From Embleya sp040605455 (lineage in GTDB: Bacteria; Actinomycetota; Actinomycetes; Streptomycetales; Streptomycetaceae), in assembly GCF_040605455.1 (NCBI RefSeq), contig NZ_JBEXCV010000047.1, positions 1-56,472 on the forward strand: DNA of 56,472 nt. The letters are read 5' to 3'. The position numbers and the translations under genes were made by a program. Each line of letters begins with the position of its first letter. The stretch's first letter is position 1. The notes below the pieces were generated by a model. That model did no database searches. It worked only from the letters and a program-made list of their open reading frames with translations, and was not told the origin of the DNA. Shown here piece after piece: positions 33,932 to 41,812 of this stretch.

Positions 33932-34840
33932 ATGGTGGAGCGGCACGAGATCGAGACGTTCCTGACGCTGGCCGAGGAACTGCACTTCAGACGGACCGCC
34001 GCGCGGCTGGGACTGGCGCAGGGTCGGGTGAGTCAGACGATCAAGAAGCTGGAACGCCGTATCGGCGCACCGCTGTTCGAACGCACCAGCCGCCGCGTAG
34101 CCCTGACCCCGATCGGACAGCAGCTCCGCGACGACCTATTGCCCGCATACGAACAGATCCAACGCGCGATCGCGCGGGCGATCGCGGTCGGGCGGGGCAT
34201 CACCGACACTTTGCGCGTCGGCTACTCCACCCCGTGGGTGGGAGATCTCGTCGTCCACGCCGGCGACGTGTTCCGGGCACGTCATCCCCATTGTGACGTC
34301 CACGTTCGGGAGGTCCAGCTCAGCGACCCGCTCGGACCCCTGCGGTCCGGAGAACTCGACCTCCAGATCACCGAGTTCCCCATCGACGAGCCGGACATCG
34401 GCGCCGGCCCCGTCGTCTTCCTCGAACCCCGTGCCCTGATGGTGCCCGCCGGTCACCCCTTCGCCCGGCAGGAGACCCTGTCGCTGGAAGATCTCGCCCA
34501 CACGCCGCTCGTGACGGTCACCGGAAGGATTCCGCAGGACTGGCTGGACTACCACCTGCCGACCCACACCCCTGCGGGCCGCCACATACCCCGAGGTCCG
34601 ACCACCGCCTTCTGGCCGGAAATCCTCGCGCTGGTCGCGGCCGGCAAGGGTGTGTTTCCCGTCTCCGCCCGCGCCGCCCTCTACCACGCCCGCCCAGGTG
34701 TCGCGTTCATCTCCTTCCGGGACGCCCCGCCCGTCGCCTACGGCCTGCTCTGGCCCACCGCCGGTGAGACGCCCCGGGTACGTGCGTTCGTCGAGATCGT
34801 GCGCGAGGCCGTCGGCATCGACGACGGTGCCTCGATGTAA
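33932..34840 (+). CDS. LysR-family transcriptional regulator
   Basis: A 302-aa LTTR. The N-terminal winged helix-turn-helix is at residues 1-65 (HEIETFLTLAEELHFRRTAA, RLGLAQGRVSQTIKKLERRI, GAPLFERTSRRVALTPIG). The two-lobed substrate-binding domain is at about 90-290 (TLRVGYSTPWVGDLVVHAGD, LDLQITEFPIDEPDIGAGPV, ALMVPAGHPFARQETLSLED). ATG 33932 and GTG 33935 are both possible after GGAGG (33924-33928); the GTG has the better spacing. It lies divergently from the 50-aa gene and presumably regulates it and itself through the TTTCGATC boxes. The effector is unknown. Confidence 0.9.
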   Translation: MVERHEIETFLTLAEELHFRRTAARLGLAQGRVSQTIKKLERRIGAPLFERTSRRVALTPIGQQLRDDLLPAYEQIQRAIARAIAVGRGITDTLRVGYSTPWVGDLVVHAGDVFRARHPHCDVHVREVQLSDPLGPLRSGELDLQITEFPIDEPDIGAGPVVFLEPRALMVPAGHPFARQETLSLEDLAHTPLVTVTGRIPQDWLDYHLPTHTPAGRHIPRGPTTAFWPEILALVAAGKGVFPVSARAALYHARPGVAFISFRDAPPVAYGLLWPTAGETPRVRAFVEIVREAVGIDDGASM

Positions 34841-34953
34841 TCCGGCCCGACGGGCGTCGAGCCGACGGTGGCGCCGGCCTCAGGTCGGCGGGGCTGAGCC
34901 TGAGTGGTCGTATCGGGATGCGCTGATCTGCGGGGCAGTTGCATACTCAGCGC

Positions 34954-35490
34954 ATGGTCTTGCCCGCTGGTCGGTTCCGGGATCCGCGCAGCACCGAGTA
35001 TGACTTCATCAGCTCGGTCATCGTGCGGTGCCCCGGTTGCGCGAAGGCTGCTCGTGTCGTTCCTGCGCCCGAAGTCTCCGATCCCGGGGGACGGATGCTG
35101 TTCCGGCCGCGACGTCTGGTCTGCCGCGGCTGCGGACTGTCACGGGTGTGGGACGGCCGGAATGTCACGCTCTCTCGCGGCACAGCTCGGCCTGCGGCGG
35201 ATCCGTACTTCGGTATGCCGCTGTGGCTCCAGGTCGAGACCCGGCATGGGTGGTTGTGGGCGTACAACCTCGAACATCTCGACCTGATCCGCCGTTTCGT
35301 CCAAGCGTCGCTGCGAGAACGAACGCCCGGGTACGACACCGGACAGAAGATGACCTTGGTTGCCCGCCTTCCGGCATGGATCAAGCGAGCGAAGAACCGG
35401 GACGAAGTTTCTGTTCTTCCGGCGCGCAGGGCGGTCAGCGGGTCGACGTGGTGGCGTATCGGGCGAGGAACAGGTCGACGCCCGAGGTGA
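34954..35490 (+). CDS. Zinc-ribbon (TFIIB-like) protein with altered C-terminus
   Basis: A 178-aa protein of a streptomycete family annotated 'TFIIB-type zinc ribbon-containing'. The CPGC (VIVRCPGCAKAARV) and CRGCG (LVCRGCGLSRVWDG) knuckles are near residues 26 and 56. They are followed by PYFGMPLWLQVETRHGWLWA, NLEHLDLIRRFVQASLRE and LVARLPAWIKRAKNRDEV. In the family I remember, the protein ends within about 12 residues after NRDEV. Here it continues into Arg-rich text that is the antisense of the TetR gene, so the native 3' end appears to have been lost and the last 56 bases overlap the convergent gene. It may still fold. Confidence 0.7.
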   Translation: MVLPAGRFRDPRSTEYDFISSVIVRCPGCAKAARVVPAPEVSDPGGRMLFRPRRLVCRGCGLSRVWDGRNVTLSRGTARPAADPYFGMPLWLQVETRHGWLWAYNLEHLDLIRRFVQASLRERTPGYDTGQKMTLVARLPAWIKRAKNRDEVSVLPARRAVSGSTWWRIGRGTGRRPR

Positions 35491-36115
35491 TCATCTCGGC
35501 GAGGTCCGCCTCGTCGATGTCGGTGTTCGGGGAGAAGGTGTGCATCAGTTGCGGGACGCCGAGGGTTGCGGCGACCAGCTGTTGGACGGCGAGCTCGGGG
35601 TTCGGGGCGTCGAGCGTGCCGCGGGTGTTGAGTTCGGTGACGGCCTCGACCAGCGGGCCGTTGTTCATGTCGTAGCTGACCCGGTACCAGAGTTGGCCGA
35701 GTTGCGGGAAGCGTTCGAGTTCGCCGATGACCAGGCGGCGTAGCGACATGATGTCGGGGCGCAGCAGGATGCGGGCCCAGTCGGTGGTGAGCCGGATCAG
35801 CGCGTCGCGCAGGTCGGGGGCGTGGAGGATGCTGGTCCGGGTCGGCTCCAGGTCGGCGTACGTCCTCGGCAGCACGCCGCCGACGACGGCGAGGAAAAGG
35901 CGTTCCTTGCTGCCGAAGTGCTTGTAGATGGTGGCCTTGGAGACGCCGGAGCGGGCGGTGATGGTGTCGATTCTGGCCGCGGTGTAGCCCTCGGCGAGGA
36001 ATTCGGCGAGCGCTGCGTCGATGATCGCCTGGCGCTTGCGCACGGCGGTGTCGTCGGGGTCCGGGATGATCGGGATGCCGTAGTCGTCGGTGGCATCGGG
36101 GGTGTCGGCGGCCAT
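35435..36115 (-). CDS. TetR/AcrR-family repressor of the cupin/MFS unit
   Basis: A 226-aa repressor. The N-terminal TetR helix-turn-helix spans about residues 25-75 (RQAIIDAALAEFLAEGYTAA, RIDTITARSGVSKATIYKHF, GSKERLFLAVVGG). The C-terminal all-helical ligand/dimer domain is of the TetR_C AefR-like type (SLRRLVIGELERFPQLGQLW, VQQLVAATLGVPQLMHTF). It is divergent from the cupin gene. The 480-bp gap holds two identical GTTCAG-N8-CTGAAC palindromes, one beside its own start and one nearer the cupin, so it very probably represses both itself and the cupin-MFS genes. Confidence 0.9.
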   Translation of the reverse strand: MAADTPDATDDYGIPIIPDPDDTAVRKRQAIIDAALAEFLAEGYTAARIDTITARSGVSKATIYKHFGSKERLFLAVVGGVLPRTYADLEPTRTSILHAPDLRDALIRLTTDWARILLRPDIMSLRRLVIGELERFPQLGQLWYRVSYDMNNGPLVEAVTELNTRGTLDAPNPELAVQQLVAATLGVPQLMHTFSPNTDIDEADLAEMITSGVDLFLARYATTSTR

Positions 36116-36181
36116 GTGCGGTGCCCCTTTCGCTGGGGCCGTGCGCCGTCTCCGGCGCGCGGCGCAGGACTGATCGGTACG

Positions 36182-36208
36182 GTTCAGTCTATGTACTGAA
36201 CGGTTCAG
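36182..36208. promoter_or_regulatory. TetR operator O1: GTTCAG-N8-CTGAAC
   Basis: GTTCAG at 36182-36187 and CTGAAC at 36196-36201 form an inverted repeat with an 8-base spacer; a further GTTCAG lies at 36203-36208. It is located about 65 bases upstream of the TetR start codon (36115), consistent with autorepression. Confidence 0.75.
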
Positions 36209-36335
36209 ACGGCAAAGTCGACGACGACAGACGCCGCGCCGGCTCGCGCCGGCGGCTCGCGTGGGGGTGTCAGGGCGCCATCCGGCCGTGCGAGGCCCCG
36301 GTGGTGGTCTGTGTGGTTTTCATGCCCACGAGTGA

Positions 36336-36402
36336 ACTAAACAACTCTGTTCAGTGTCAAGACTGAACAGTACTGTTGACGAACAGGACAGTTCTGTTTA
36401 GT
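36336..36402. promoter_or_regulatory. TetR operator O2 inside a larger symmetric region
   Basis: The core is TGTTCAG (36348-36354), an 8-base spacer, then CTGAACA (36363-36369), the same site as O1. It overlaps the palindrome ACAGTACTGT (36367-36376). The outer boxes ACTAAACA (36336-36343) and TGTTTAGT (36395-36402) are inverted copies of each other, so the whole 67 bases are a nested dyad. Base composition is notably AT-rich for this genome, as expected for a promoter. The cupin gene starts at 36596. Confidence 0.7.
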
Positions 36403-36595
36403 GTTGTCGTCGTCGAGAACGGACGACGCGCCACGACGCACTTCACGACGCTCGGCCGAGCCGAGAATTGACCCAACAAATTGGGGCGTGAATGCACGTC
36501 GGCAAGGGTCGTTCCAGCTTCTAGATTTGCTTCTACAAGCAGCACCGGAGGCCGAGCGGCCACCCCGGAAAGCCATTGACCAGGGAGTACACATC

Positions 36596-37123
36596 ATGAG
36601 TAAGAACCTGACCGCCCCGACCGCCGCATCCGTCCTGGTTCGTGCCGAGCAGGCCGAGGCGTTGCAGGACGGTCCGACCAGCCTGATCACCCTGCTGGCC
36701 GACGCCGGTGCCACGGGCGGTGCGCTGACCGCGAACCGCGCGACGTTCGAGAAGGGCTCCCCCGGCGCCCCCGCGCACTTCCACACGAAGGCCACCGAGA
36801 TGTTCTTCATCCTCGACGGCACGATGCGCATCCTGGTCGGCGACGAGGTACTGACCCTGGAGAAGGGCGACTTCCTGACCGTCCCGCCGACCGTGCCGCA
36901 CGCCTTCGCGCCGGCCCCGGGAGCGACCGGCGACATGCTCGTGGTGTTCACGCCGGGCCTGCACCGCTTCGACTACTACCGACTGCTCGAGCGGGTCAAC
37001 CGCGGTGAGGCCACTGTCCAAGACATCAAGGACAGCTCACAGCAGTACGACAACCACTACTTCGCGAGCCCCCAGTGGCAGACCTCGCTCGCCGAGGCCG
37101 CCGCCCACGGCACGACCTCCTGA
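36596..37123 (+). CDS. Cupin-domain (quercetin-dioxygenase-like) protein
   Basis: A 175-aa monocupin. The metal site is H61-x-H63 and E68 in PAHFHTKATEMFFILDGTMR, and H102 in TVPPTVPHAFAPAP. The C-terminal helical tail (FDYYRLLERVNRGEATVQDI) is typical of streptomycete cupins annotated as quercetin 2,3-dioxygenase-like. GGGAG precedes the ATG (MSKNLTAPTA). It is probably a metal-dependent dioxygenase or binding protein for an aromatic compound that is also the TetR ligand and the MFS substrate. The MFS gene follows 147 bp downstream across a short repeat array. Confidence 0.88.
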   Translation: MSKNLTAPTAASVLVRAEQAEALQDGPTSLITLLADAGATGGALTANRATFEKGSPGAPAHFHTKATEMFFILDGTMRILVGDEVLTLEKGDFLTVPPTVPHAFAPAPGATGDMLVVFTPGLHRFDYYRLLERVNRGEATVQDIKDSSQQYDNHYFASPQWQTSLAEAAAHGTTS

Positions 37124-37170
37124 GAGAGCCCGCCTCGTCTTCCCCCGCCCACACCCCGGGATCCCGTAGA

Positions 37171-37226
37171 CGCTCGCAAGGTCCCGCGCACACTCCCGGA
37201 ACCTGTACACGCTCGCAAGGTCCCGC
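37171..37226 (+). repeat. Direct repeats between cupin and MFS genes
   Basis: CGCTCGCAAGGTCCCGC is present at 37171-37187 and again at 37210-37226 (39-base period). Shorter copies of CCGCACACGCTCA follow up to about 37255. The repeats lie in the untranslated gap within the presumed transcript. Confidence 0.7.
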
Positions 37227-37270
37227 ACACGCTCACAGACCCGCACACGCTCAGAGAATTGGTCTCCGTC

Positions 37271-38743
37271 ATGCCCGAAAACCCGCCCACGCGCACCGCC
37301 ACACAGCCGCGCCGCCGTCCGGGATTGACCCTGGCCCTGCTGGCCTTCGCGCAGTTGATCATCGCGATCGACTACAACATCGTCTACATCGCGCTGCCGG
37401 AGATCGGCTCGGGCCTCGGCTTCTCGGCGCAGAACCTGCAGTGGGTGATCAGCGCGTACGCCGTGGCGTTCGGCGGGTTCCTGCTGCTCGGGGGACGGGC
37501 GAGCGACCTGTTCGGGCCACGCCGGATGTTCGCCCTGGGCCTGAGCCTGTACGCCGGCTCGTCGCTGCTCGGCGGTCTGGCCGTCGACCCGGGCACGCTG
37601 ATCGCGGCCCGCGCGATCCAGGGCGTCGGCGGCGCGTTCCTGTTCCCCGCGACGCTGACGCTGGTGTCCACCAACTTCGCCGAAGGCAAGGAACGGAACC
37701 GGGCGTTCGCGGTGTGGGGCACGGCCGGCGGCAGCGGCATGATCCTCGGCTCGCTCCTCGGCGGTGTGCTGACGGACGCTTTCGGCTGGGAGTCCGTCTT
37801 CTACGTCAACGTCCCCCTCGCCGGGATCGCGGCACTGCTGTCCTTCCGCCTGATCGCCCCCGACGCGCCGCGCACCGGGAAGCGCGCCTCGATCGACTTG
37901 GCGGGCGTACTCACCTCGACGGTCGGCATCACCGCGCTGGTCTTCACGCTCGTCCAAGGCCCCGAATCCGGCTGGACCTCCCCCCTCGTGCTCGGCGCCG
38001 CGCTCGCCGGCATCGTCCTGCTCGCCGCCTTCGTCGCCGTCGAACTGCGCAGCACCCACCCGCTGCTGCCGCTGCGCCTGTTCCGCAATCGCAACCTCGC
38101 CACCGGCACCGTCATCACGTTCCTCTTCATGGGCACCTTCGGCACACTGCTGTACTTCCTGACCGTGTACTTCCAGGGCGTGCACGGCTACGGACCGATG
38201 ACCACCGGCCTGGCCTTCCTCGTCCCGATGAGCGCCATCGCGGCCGGCGCGCAGACCGCAGGGCGCCTCGCCACCAAGTACGGCATCCGTCCGATCATGA
38301 TCGGTGCGTTGGCCGTCGGCGCCACCGGTGCGGTCTTGGTCGCGCTGACCATGTCGGCCGACGCGTCCTACCTGGCGCTGGTACCGGGCCTGATCGCGCT
38401 CGGCCTCGGCCAAGGAGCCGGCTACACGCTGATGTTCGGCGCCGCCGCGCTCGGCGTGCCGGCCGAGGACCAAGGCATCGCGTCCGGCGTCGCCTCGACC
38501 AGCCAGCAGATCGGCGGCGCGGTCGGCCTCGCACTCCTCGTCGCGGTCGCCAACGCCAACCTCGACGGCCTTACCGGCGAAGCGCTCCGCTCCGCGACCA
38601 CCGACGGCCTGCGCACCGCGGTACTCATCGCGGTCGGCGGCATCGCCCTCACCGCCCTGGCCGCACTCGGCCTGCGCAAACCCGCACCCCGCGAGGTCGG
38701 CCGGCACGCCACCGTCGAATCCCGTCCGGTGGTCCACGTCTGA
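37271..38743 (+). CDS. DHA2-type 14-TMS MFS drug transporter
   Basis: A 490-aa proton-coupled efflux protein with 14 hydrophobic segments. Motif A-like text is GGRASDLFGPRRMFALGLSL between helices 2 and 3. The helix-1 motif is IDYNIVYIALPEI (D-x-x-I-V-x-x-A-L-P). Motif C-like text is GTAGGSGMILGSLLGGVLTD in helix 5, and DHA2 features continue to the second half (YFQGVHGYGPMTTGLAFLVP). ATG 37271 (MPENPPTRT) is preferred; a TTG at 37259 is in frame. Downstream of the cupin and under the same TetR operators, it most likely exports the compound that releases the repressor. A clear terminator follows. Confidence 0.92.
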   Translation: MPENPPTRTATQPRRRPGLTLALLAFAQLIIAIDYNIVYIALPEIGSGLGFSAQNLQWVISAYAVAFGGFLLLGGRASDLFGPRRMFALGLSLYAGSSLLGGLAVDPGTLIAARAIQGVGGAFLFPATLTLVSTNFAEGKERNRAFAVWGTAGGSGMILGSLLGGVLTDAFGWESVFYVNVPLAGIAALLSFRLIAPDAPRTGKRASIDLAGVLTSTVGITALVFTLVQGPESGWTSPLVLGAALAGIVLLAAFVAVELRSTHPLLPLRLFRNRNLATGTVITFLFMGTFGTLLYFLTVYFQGVHGYGPMTTGLAFLVPMSAIAAGAQTAGRLATKYGIRPIMIGALAVGATGAVLVALTMSADASYLALVPGLIALGLGQGAGYTLMFGAAALGVPAEDQGIASGVASTSQQIGGAVGLALLVAVANANLDGLTGEALRSATTDGLRTAVLIAVGGIALTALAALGLRKPAPREVGRHATVESRPVVHV

Positions 38744-38773
38744 TCCCTCCTACCCCAACGCGTACGCGATCAA

Positions 38774-38801
38774 AGGCCCTTCCGGTTCACCGGAAGGGCC
38801 T
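38774..38801 (+). terminator. Terminator hairpin of the cupin-MFS unit
   Basis: AGGCCCTTCCGG (38774-38785), loop TTCA, CCGGAAGGGCCT (38790-38801): a 12-bp perfect stem 30 bases after the MFS stop codon. Confidence 0.85.
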
Positions 38802-39029
38802 CTCGCGTTACTTCGCCACTGTGGTTCCGGGGGTGGTGGCATGGCGGTGGTGGGTGTCGGCGAGGTCGTCGAGGCGGATGCCGTCGAGGCCGGTTTTGGC
38901 CTGCCGTGTCCGACCCCGCGCCGCCCGGGGTCCCGGATGAGCATCCCGTCGCGCAGACCCGGGCCGCCCATGAGGCCCTGGTCGAGGAGGCCTACGACGG
39001 GCACCGCCCGATCCACCTGATACCTGACC
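38802..39029. other. Intergenic debris
   Basis: No gene seen. A plus-strand frame reads HEALVEEAYDGHRPIHLIPD near 38965-39020, too short to assign. It leads into the relics at 39030-39405. Confidence 0.3.
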
Positions 39030-39240
39030 ACGATGGCCGACCTCGGCGTCATCCCCACCCTCGACGACACCACCTTCCCGACCGCCATGACCCGGCACAA
39101 GCAGGTCGACCCGGCCCGCGCGATCGTGCCGGCCACGATCAAGGTCACCGTCAAGGGCGGCATCGGCAAACTCCGCGAACGCCCCCAGAGCGCCCGCTAC
39201 CGCCCCGGCGACGGCCGGCCCGCCCTGGAGCGCCCCACCT
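39030..39240 (+). pseudogene. Unidentified plasmid- or telomere-type protein relic
   Basis: A frame beginning MADLGVIPTLDDTTFPTAMT and continuing ATIKVTVKGGIGKLRERPQS, then ARYRPGDGRPALERPTWR, then stops making sense at the junction with the Tpg fragment. The last part feels familiar from large actinomycete proteins of linear or integrative plasmids, but I cannot name the family with confidence. Confidence 0.35.
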
Positions 39241-39405
39241 GGCGGGTTCTCCTCGGCAGCCGGATCCACCGACGACCCCCGCATGCGCCGCATCACCCAA
39301 TCCCTCCCCCCGGCTGCGCCCAAGAGCTGTTCGACGCGCACCACGCCGGCGCGTCCGAACGTGACCTCGAGCGCATCGTCGCCACCGGTCCAGCAGTCGT
39401 GATTC
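39241..39405 (+). pseudogene. C-terminal fragment of telomere terminal protein Tpg
   Basis: The frame from 39241 reads GGFSSAAGSTDDPRMRRITQ, then SLPPAAPK. After a frameshift near 39317 it continues QELFDAHHAGASERDLERIV and ATG. Streptomyces Tpg proteins carry exactly this region (F-G-F/Y-x-x-A-x-G-T/S-x-D-D-x-R-x-R-R-x-T-x-x-L-P-P-x-Y-x-x-x-L-F-x-A-x-x-A-G-A). Tpg caps the ends of linear replicons. Only the C-terminal half is here, frameshifted and without its end. The complementary middle portion lies at 51214-51362. Confidence 0.6.
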
Positions 39406-39411
39406 GCCCGG

Positions 39412-40164
39412 TCACTTCGGCGTGGGTGCGGCCGTGTCGTCCTGGTGGGATGTGGGCGGGTGAGGGGGTTGGGCGAGGAGGCCGTCGATGATCACGCGGA
39501 GTTTCCACGCGGCCCTGGCGTCCTGATCGCCGCCCGTGAGTCTGGGCGCCAGGGCTCGCAGGGTGGGGTACCGCTCGACGGGCAACGCCCGGAAGGTGGC
39601 GTCGAGTCGGGCGGTGAATGTCTGGGACCCGGTCGGGTCGGCGCGGGGCGAGGGTTCTGCGGGGGCCGGTCGGGGCTGTGGGTCGCCGGCGTTCTCCAGG
39701 GCGGTCGAGTAGATGTACTGGCCGAGCAGGTCGATGGCCCAGGAGCAGGCGTCGTCGTCGAGTCCGCCCGTCTGGAGCAGGCGCGCCGCCTCCTCGGTCA
39801 GGCGCAGGCCGTGCGGGCCGGGGAGGGCGTCCCGCAGGCCGACGGAGGCGATGTCGTTGTGGCCGGCCAGGGCGGTGACGATGCGCCCGACGAGCAGTTC
39901 GAGGCGGGTCCGCCAGTCCCCGGCGCCCTCGTCGGGCACGACCACGTCGGCCACCGCGTGATCGAGGACGAGCGCCATCAATTCCTGTCGATCGCGGACG
40001 TAGACGTAGAGCGAGGCGGGACCGGTCTCGAGGGCCTGGGCCACGCGCCGCAGGCTCACCGCTTCGCAGCCCAGCTCGTCGACCAGCGCCATGGTGGCGG
40101 CCAGGACGGCGTCAAGGCCGAGCATGGATTTCGAGGGGCGGGAGCGCGAGCGGGCTTGCGGCAT
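39412..40164 (-). CDS. TetR-family repressor (TetR_C_1 type) of the second MFS gene
   Basis: A 250-aa protein. The N-terminal helix-turn-helix lies at about residues 15-65 (LDAVLAATMALVDELGCEAV, SLRRVAQALETGPASLYVYV). The long C-terminal domain with a Pro-rich insert and tail (PRPAPAEPSPRADPTGSQTF, ending PPHPPTSHQDDTAAPTPK) is typical of tetracycline-repressor-C-domain relatives controlling efflux genes. It is divergent from the MFS gene with two copies of a 23-bp operator between them, 14 and 46 bases from its own start. Confidence 0.9.
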   Translation of the reverse strand: MPQARSRSRPSKSMLGLDAVLAATMALVDELGCEAVSLRRVAQALETGPASLYVYVRDRQELMALVLDHAVADVVVPDEGAGDWRTRLELLVGRIVTALAGHNDIASVGLRDALPGPHGLRLTEEAARLLQTGGLDDDACSWAIDLLGQYIYSTALENAGDPQPRPAPAEPSPRADPTGSQTFTARLDATFRALPVERYPTLRALAPRLTGGDQDARAAWKLRVIIDGLLAQPPHPPTSHQDDTAAPTPK

Positions 40165-40177
40165 GGCTCAACCCTAC

Positions 40178-40200
40178 CTTGACGAATGCTGTTCGTTAAG
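40178..40200. promoter_or_regulatory. TetR operator copy A
   Basis: CTTGACGAA-N5-TTCGTTAAG, a 23-base imperfect palindrome (one mismatch between the arms). It is followed 32 bases later by a near-identical copy. It lies within the TetR/MFS divergent promoter. Confidence 0.8.
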
Positions 40201-40209
40201 GGCACTCTG

Positions 40210-40232
40210 CTTGACGAACAGTGTTTGTTAAG
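40210..40232. promoter_or_regulatory. TetR operator copy B
   Basis: CTTGACGAA-N5-TTTGTTAAG; 18 or more of the 23 bases match copy A. The centre-to-centre distance of 32 bp is close to three helical turns, so two dimers would sit on the same face. It ends 17 bases before the MFS start codon and would block both transcription starts. Confidence 0.8.
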
Positions 40233-40249
40233 CCTGGTTGGGAGACCCT

Positions 40250-41671
40250 GTGAGCGTTCCCGCTTCGACGTCGGCCGCCCGTGCGGCACCACCTGCGGCC
40301 CATCCGCATCGGTGGCGGATCCTGGCGGTGGTGCTGCTCGCCCAAGCCCTGGACCTGCTGGATGCGACCGTGATGAACGTGGCCGCCCCGTCGGTCCGCG
40401 CCGGGCTGGGCGGCGGCGCGGCGATCATGCAGTGGCTCACCGCCGGGTACGCGCTCGCCTTCGGCGTCCTGCTGATCGTCGGCGGCCGGCTGGGTGATCG
40501 GTGGGGCCGGCGGCGGCTGTTCGTCCTGGGCGCCGCCGGGTTCACGGCGGCCTCGGCGCTGTGCGCGTCGGCGCCTTCGCCGACCGTGCTGGTCGCGGCT
40601 CGGGTGGCGCAAGGTGCGCTCGGCGCGTTGATGATCCCGCAGGGGTTCGGCGTCCTGAGCGCGGTGTTCGACGAGCGCGAACGCGGCCGCGCGTTCGCGA
40701 CGTTCGGACCGGTGATGGCGATCGCCGGGGTCGGCGGCCCCGTCCTCGCGGGCGGCCTCATCGCCCTCGACCCGGCCGGGCTCGACTGGCGGCTGATCTT
40801 CCTGATCAATCTTCCGCTCGGCGCACTGACCGTGGTCGGGGCGCTGCGGTGGATGCCGGCCGACCAGGGGGACCCGCTCGTGCGGATCGACCCGCCGGGT
40901 GCCGTCCTGGTTGCGCTGGGGTCCGCGTTCGTCGTCCACCCGCTGATCCAGGGCCGGGAAGCGGGTTGGCCGTGGTGGACGTTCGCGGAGATCGCCGTCG
41001 GCATCGCGGCCTTGGCCGCCTTCGGTCGACGTCAACGCACCAGCCGCTCGCCGGTCCTGGTGCCGAGCCTGCTGCGCAAACCCGCGTTCGTCGGTGGCCT
41101 CGCGGTCACCGCCGCGTTCTTCACCGGCCTCGGCGGACTGCTGCTCATCCTCTCCCTCCACCTCCAACTCGATCTCGGCCGGTCCGCGTGGGAGACCGCG
41201 CTCTCTCTGTCGCCGCTCGCCGTGGGCATCGGACCCGCCTCACTCGTCGCGCCGGCGGCGGCCGGCCGGCTGGGCCGCTGGCTCCTGCACCTGGGGCTGG
41301 GGGTCGAGGCCCTCGGCACGCTCGGCCTTGCCGCAGTGGCCGCGTCGGGCGCCCCGGCCTGGGCGCTGTCGATACCTACCCTGGTCGTGGGCCTGGGCGT
41401 GGGACTGGTGTCCGGCACCCTGGTCCAGTCGATACTGGCAGTCGCCGAACCCGCCGAGACGGGCAGTGCCTCGGGCACCCTCAACGCCCTCCAACAACTC
41501 TCCACGGCCTTGGGCGTCGCGGTGCTCGGCACCGTGTACTTCGCCGCCCACGACCCCGGCGCCCCCGACCCGGGAGCGGACGGCTTGGTCATCGGCGCAC
41601 TCGTGGTCACCGCGATCTGCCTGCTCGGCGCGGCCCTCGTGCTCCTGCTGCCCCGTGCCCGCGCCTCGTAG
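40250..41671 (+). CDS. DHA2-type MFS transporter
   Basis: A 473-aa efflux protein with about 14 hydrophobic segments. The helix-1 motif is LDLLDATVMNVAAPSV (L-D-x-T-V/I-x-N-V-A). Motif A is VGGRLGDRWGRRRLFVLGAA. The motif C region is PVMAIAGVGGPVLAGGLIAL, and the usual QREAGWPWWTF-like loop lies between helices 6 and 7. The start is GTG 40250 because GGGAG (40240-40244) is five bases upstream; a TTG at 40238 is in frame. It is controlled by the adjacent TetR via the two operators. The downstream NAD(P)H-binding gene is on the same strand 141 bp away. Confidence 0.92.
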   Translation: MSVPASTSAARAAPPAAHPHRWRILAVVLLAQALDLLDATVMNVAAPSVRAGLGGGAAIMQWLTAGYALAFGVLLIVGGRLGDRWGRRRLFVLGAAGFTAASALCASAPSPTVLVAARVAQGALGALMIPQGFGVLSAVFDERERGRAFATFGPVMAIAGVGGPVLAGGLIALDPAGLDWRLIFLINLPLGALTVVGALRWMPADQGDPLVRIDPPGAVLVALGSAFVVHPLIQGREAGWPWWTFAEIAVGIAALAAFGRRQRTSRSPVLVPSLLRKPAFVGGLAVTAAFFTGLGGLLLILSLHLQLDLGRSAWETALSLSPLAVGIGPASLVAPAAAGRLGRWLLHLGLGVEALGTLGLAAVAASGAPAWALSIPTLVVGLGVGLVSGTLVQSILAVAEPAETGSASGTLNALQQLSTALGVAVLGTVYFAAHDPGAPDPGADGLVIGALVVTAICLLGAALVLLLPRARAS

Positions 41672-41756
41672 GCGAAACACCGACCGAGTGGTCCCGCAAC
41701 CCGCTCCGGCCGAACCGGTATCTCCGTGCCCCTCGCGACCCCCGACAAGTGACCCG

Positions 41757-41797
41757 CATCAACCCATCAACCCATCAACCCATCAACCCATCAACCC
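41757..41797 (+). repeat. 8-bp tandem repeat (AACCCATC) in the leader
   Basis: CATC is followed by four perfect AACCCATC units (41761-41792) and a final AACCC. The array ends 15 bases before the ATG of the NAD(P)-binding gene. Because the unit is 8 bases, slippage would change leader spacing rather than a reading frame. Confidence 0.85.
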
Positions 41798-41812
41798 GTG
41801 AGGACCCTCGTC

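Noticed and set aside
36116..36595. Small ORFs in the TetR/cupin gap
   Set aside because: The AT-rich gap is fully explained by operators and promoter; the frames lack ribosome sites.
41757..41797. Possible telomere or origin iterons
   Set aside because: Only about four 8-bp units, with no AT-rich region, DnaA boxes or replication gene nearby.
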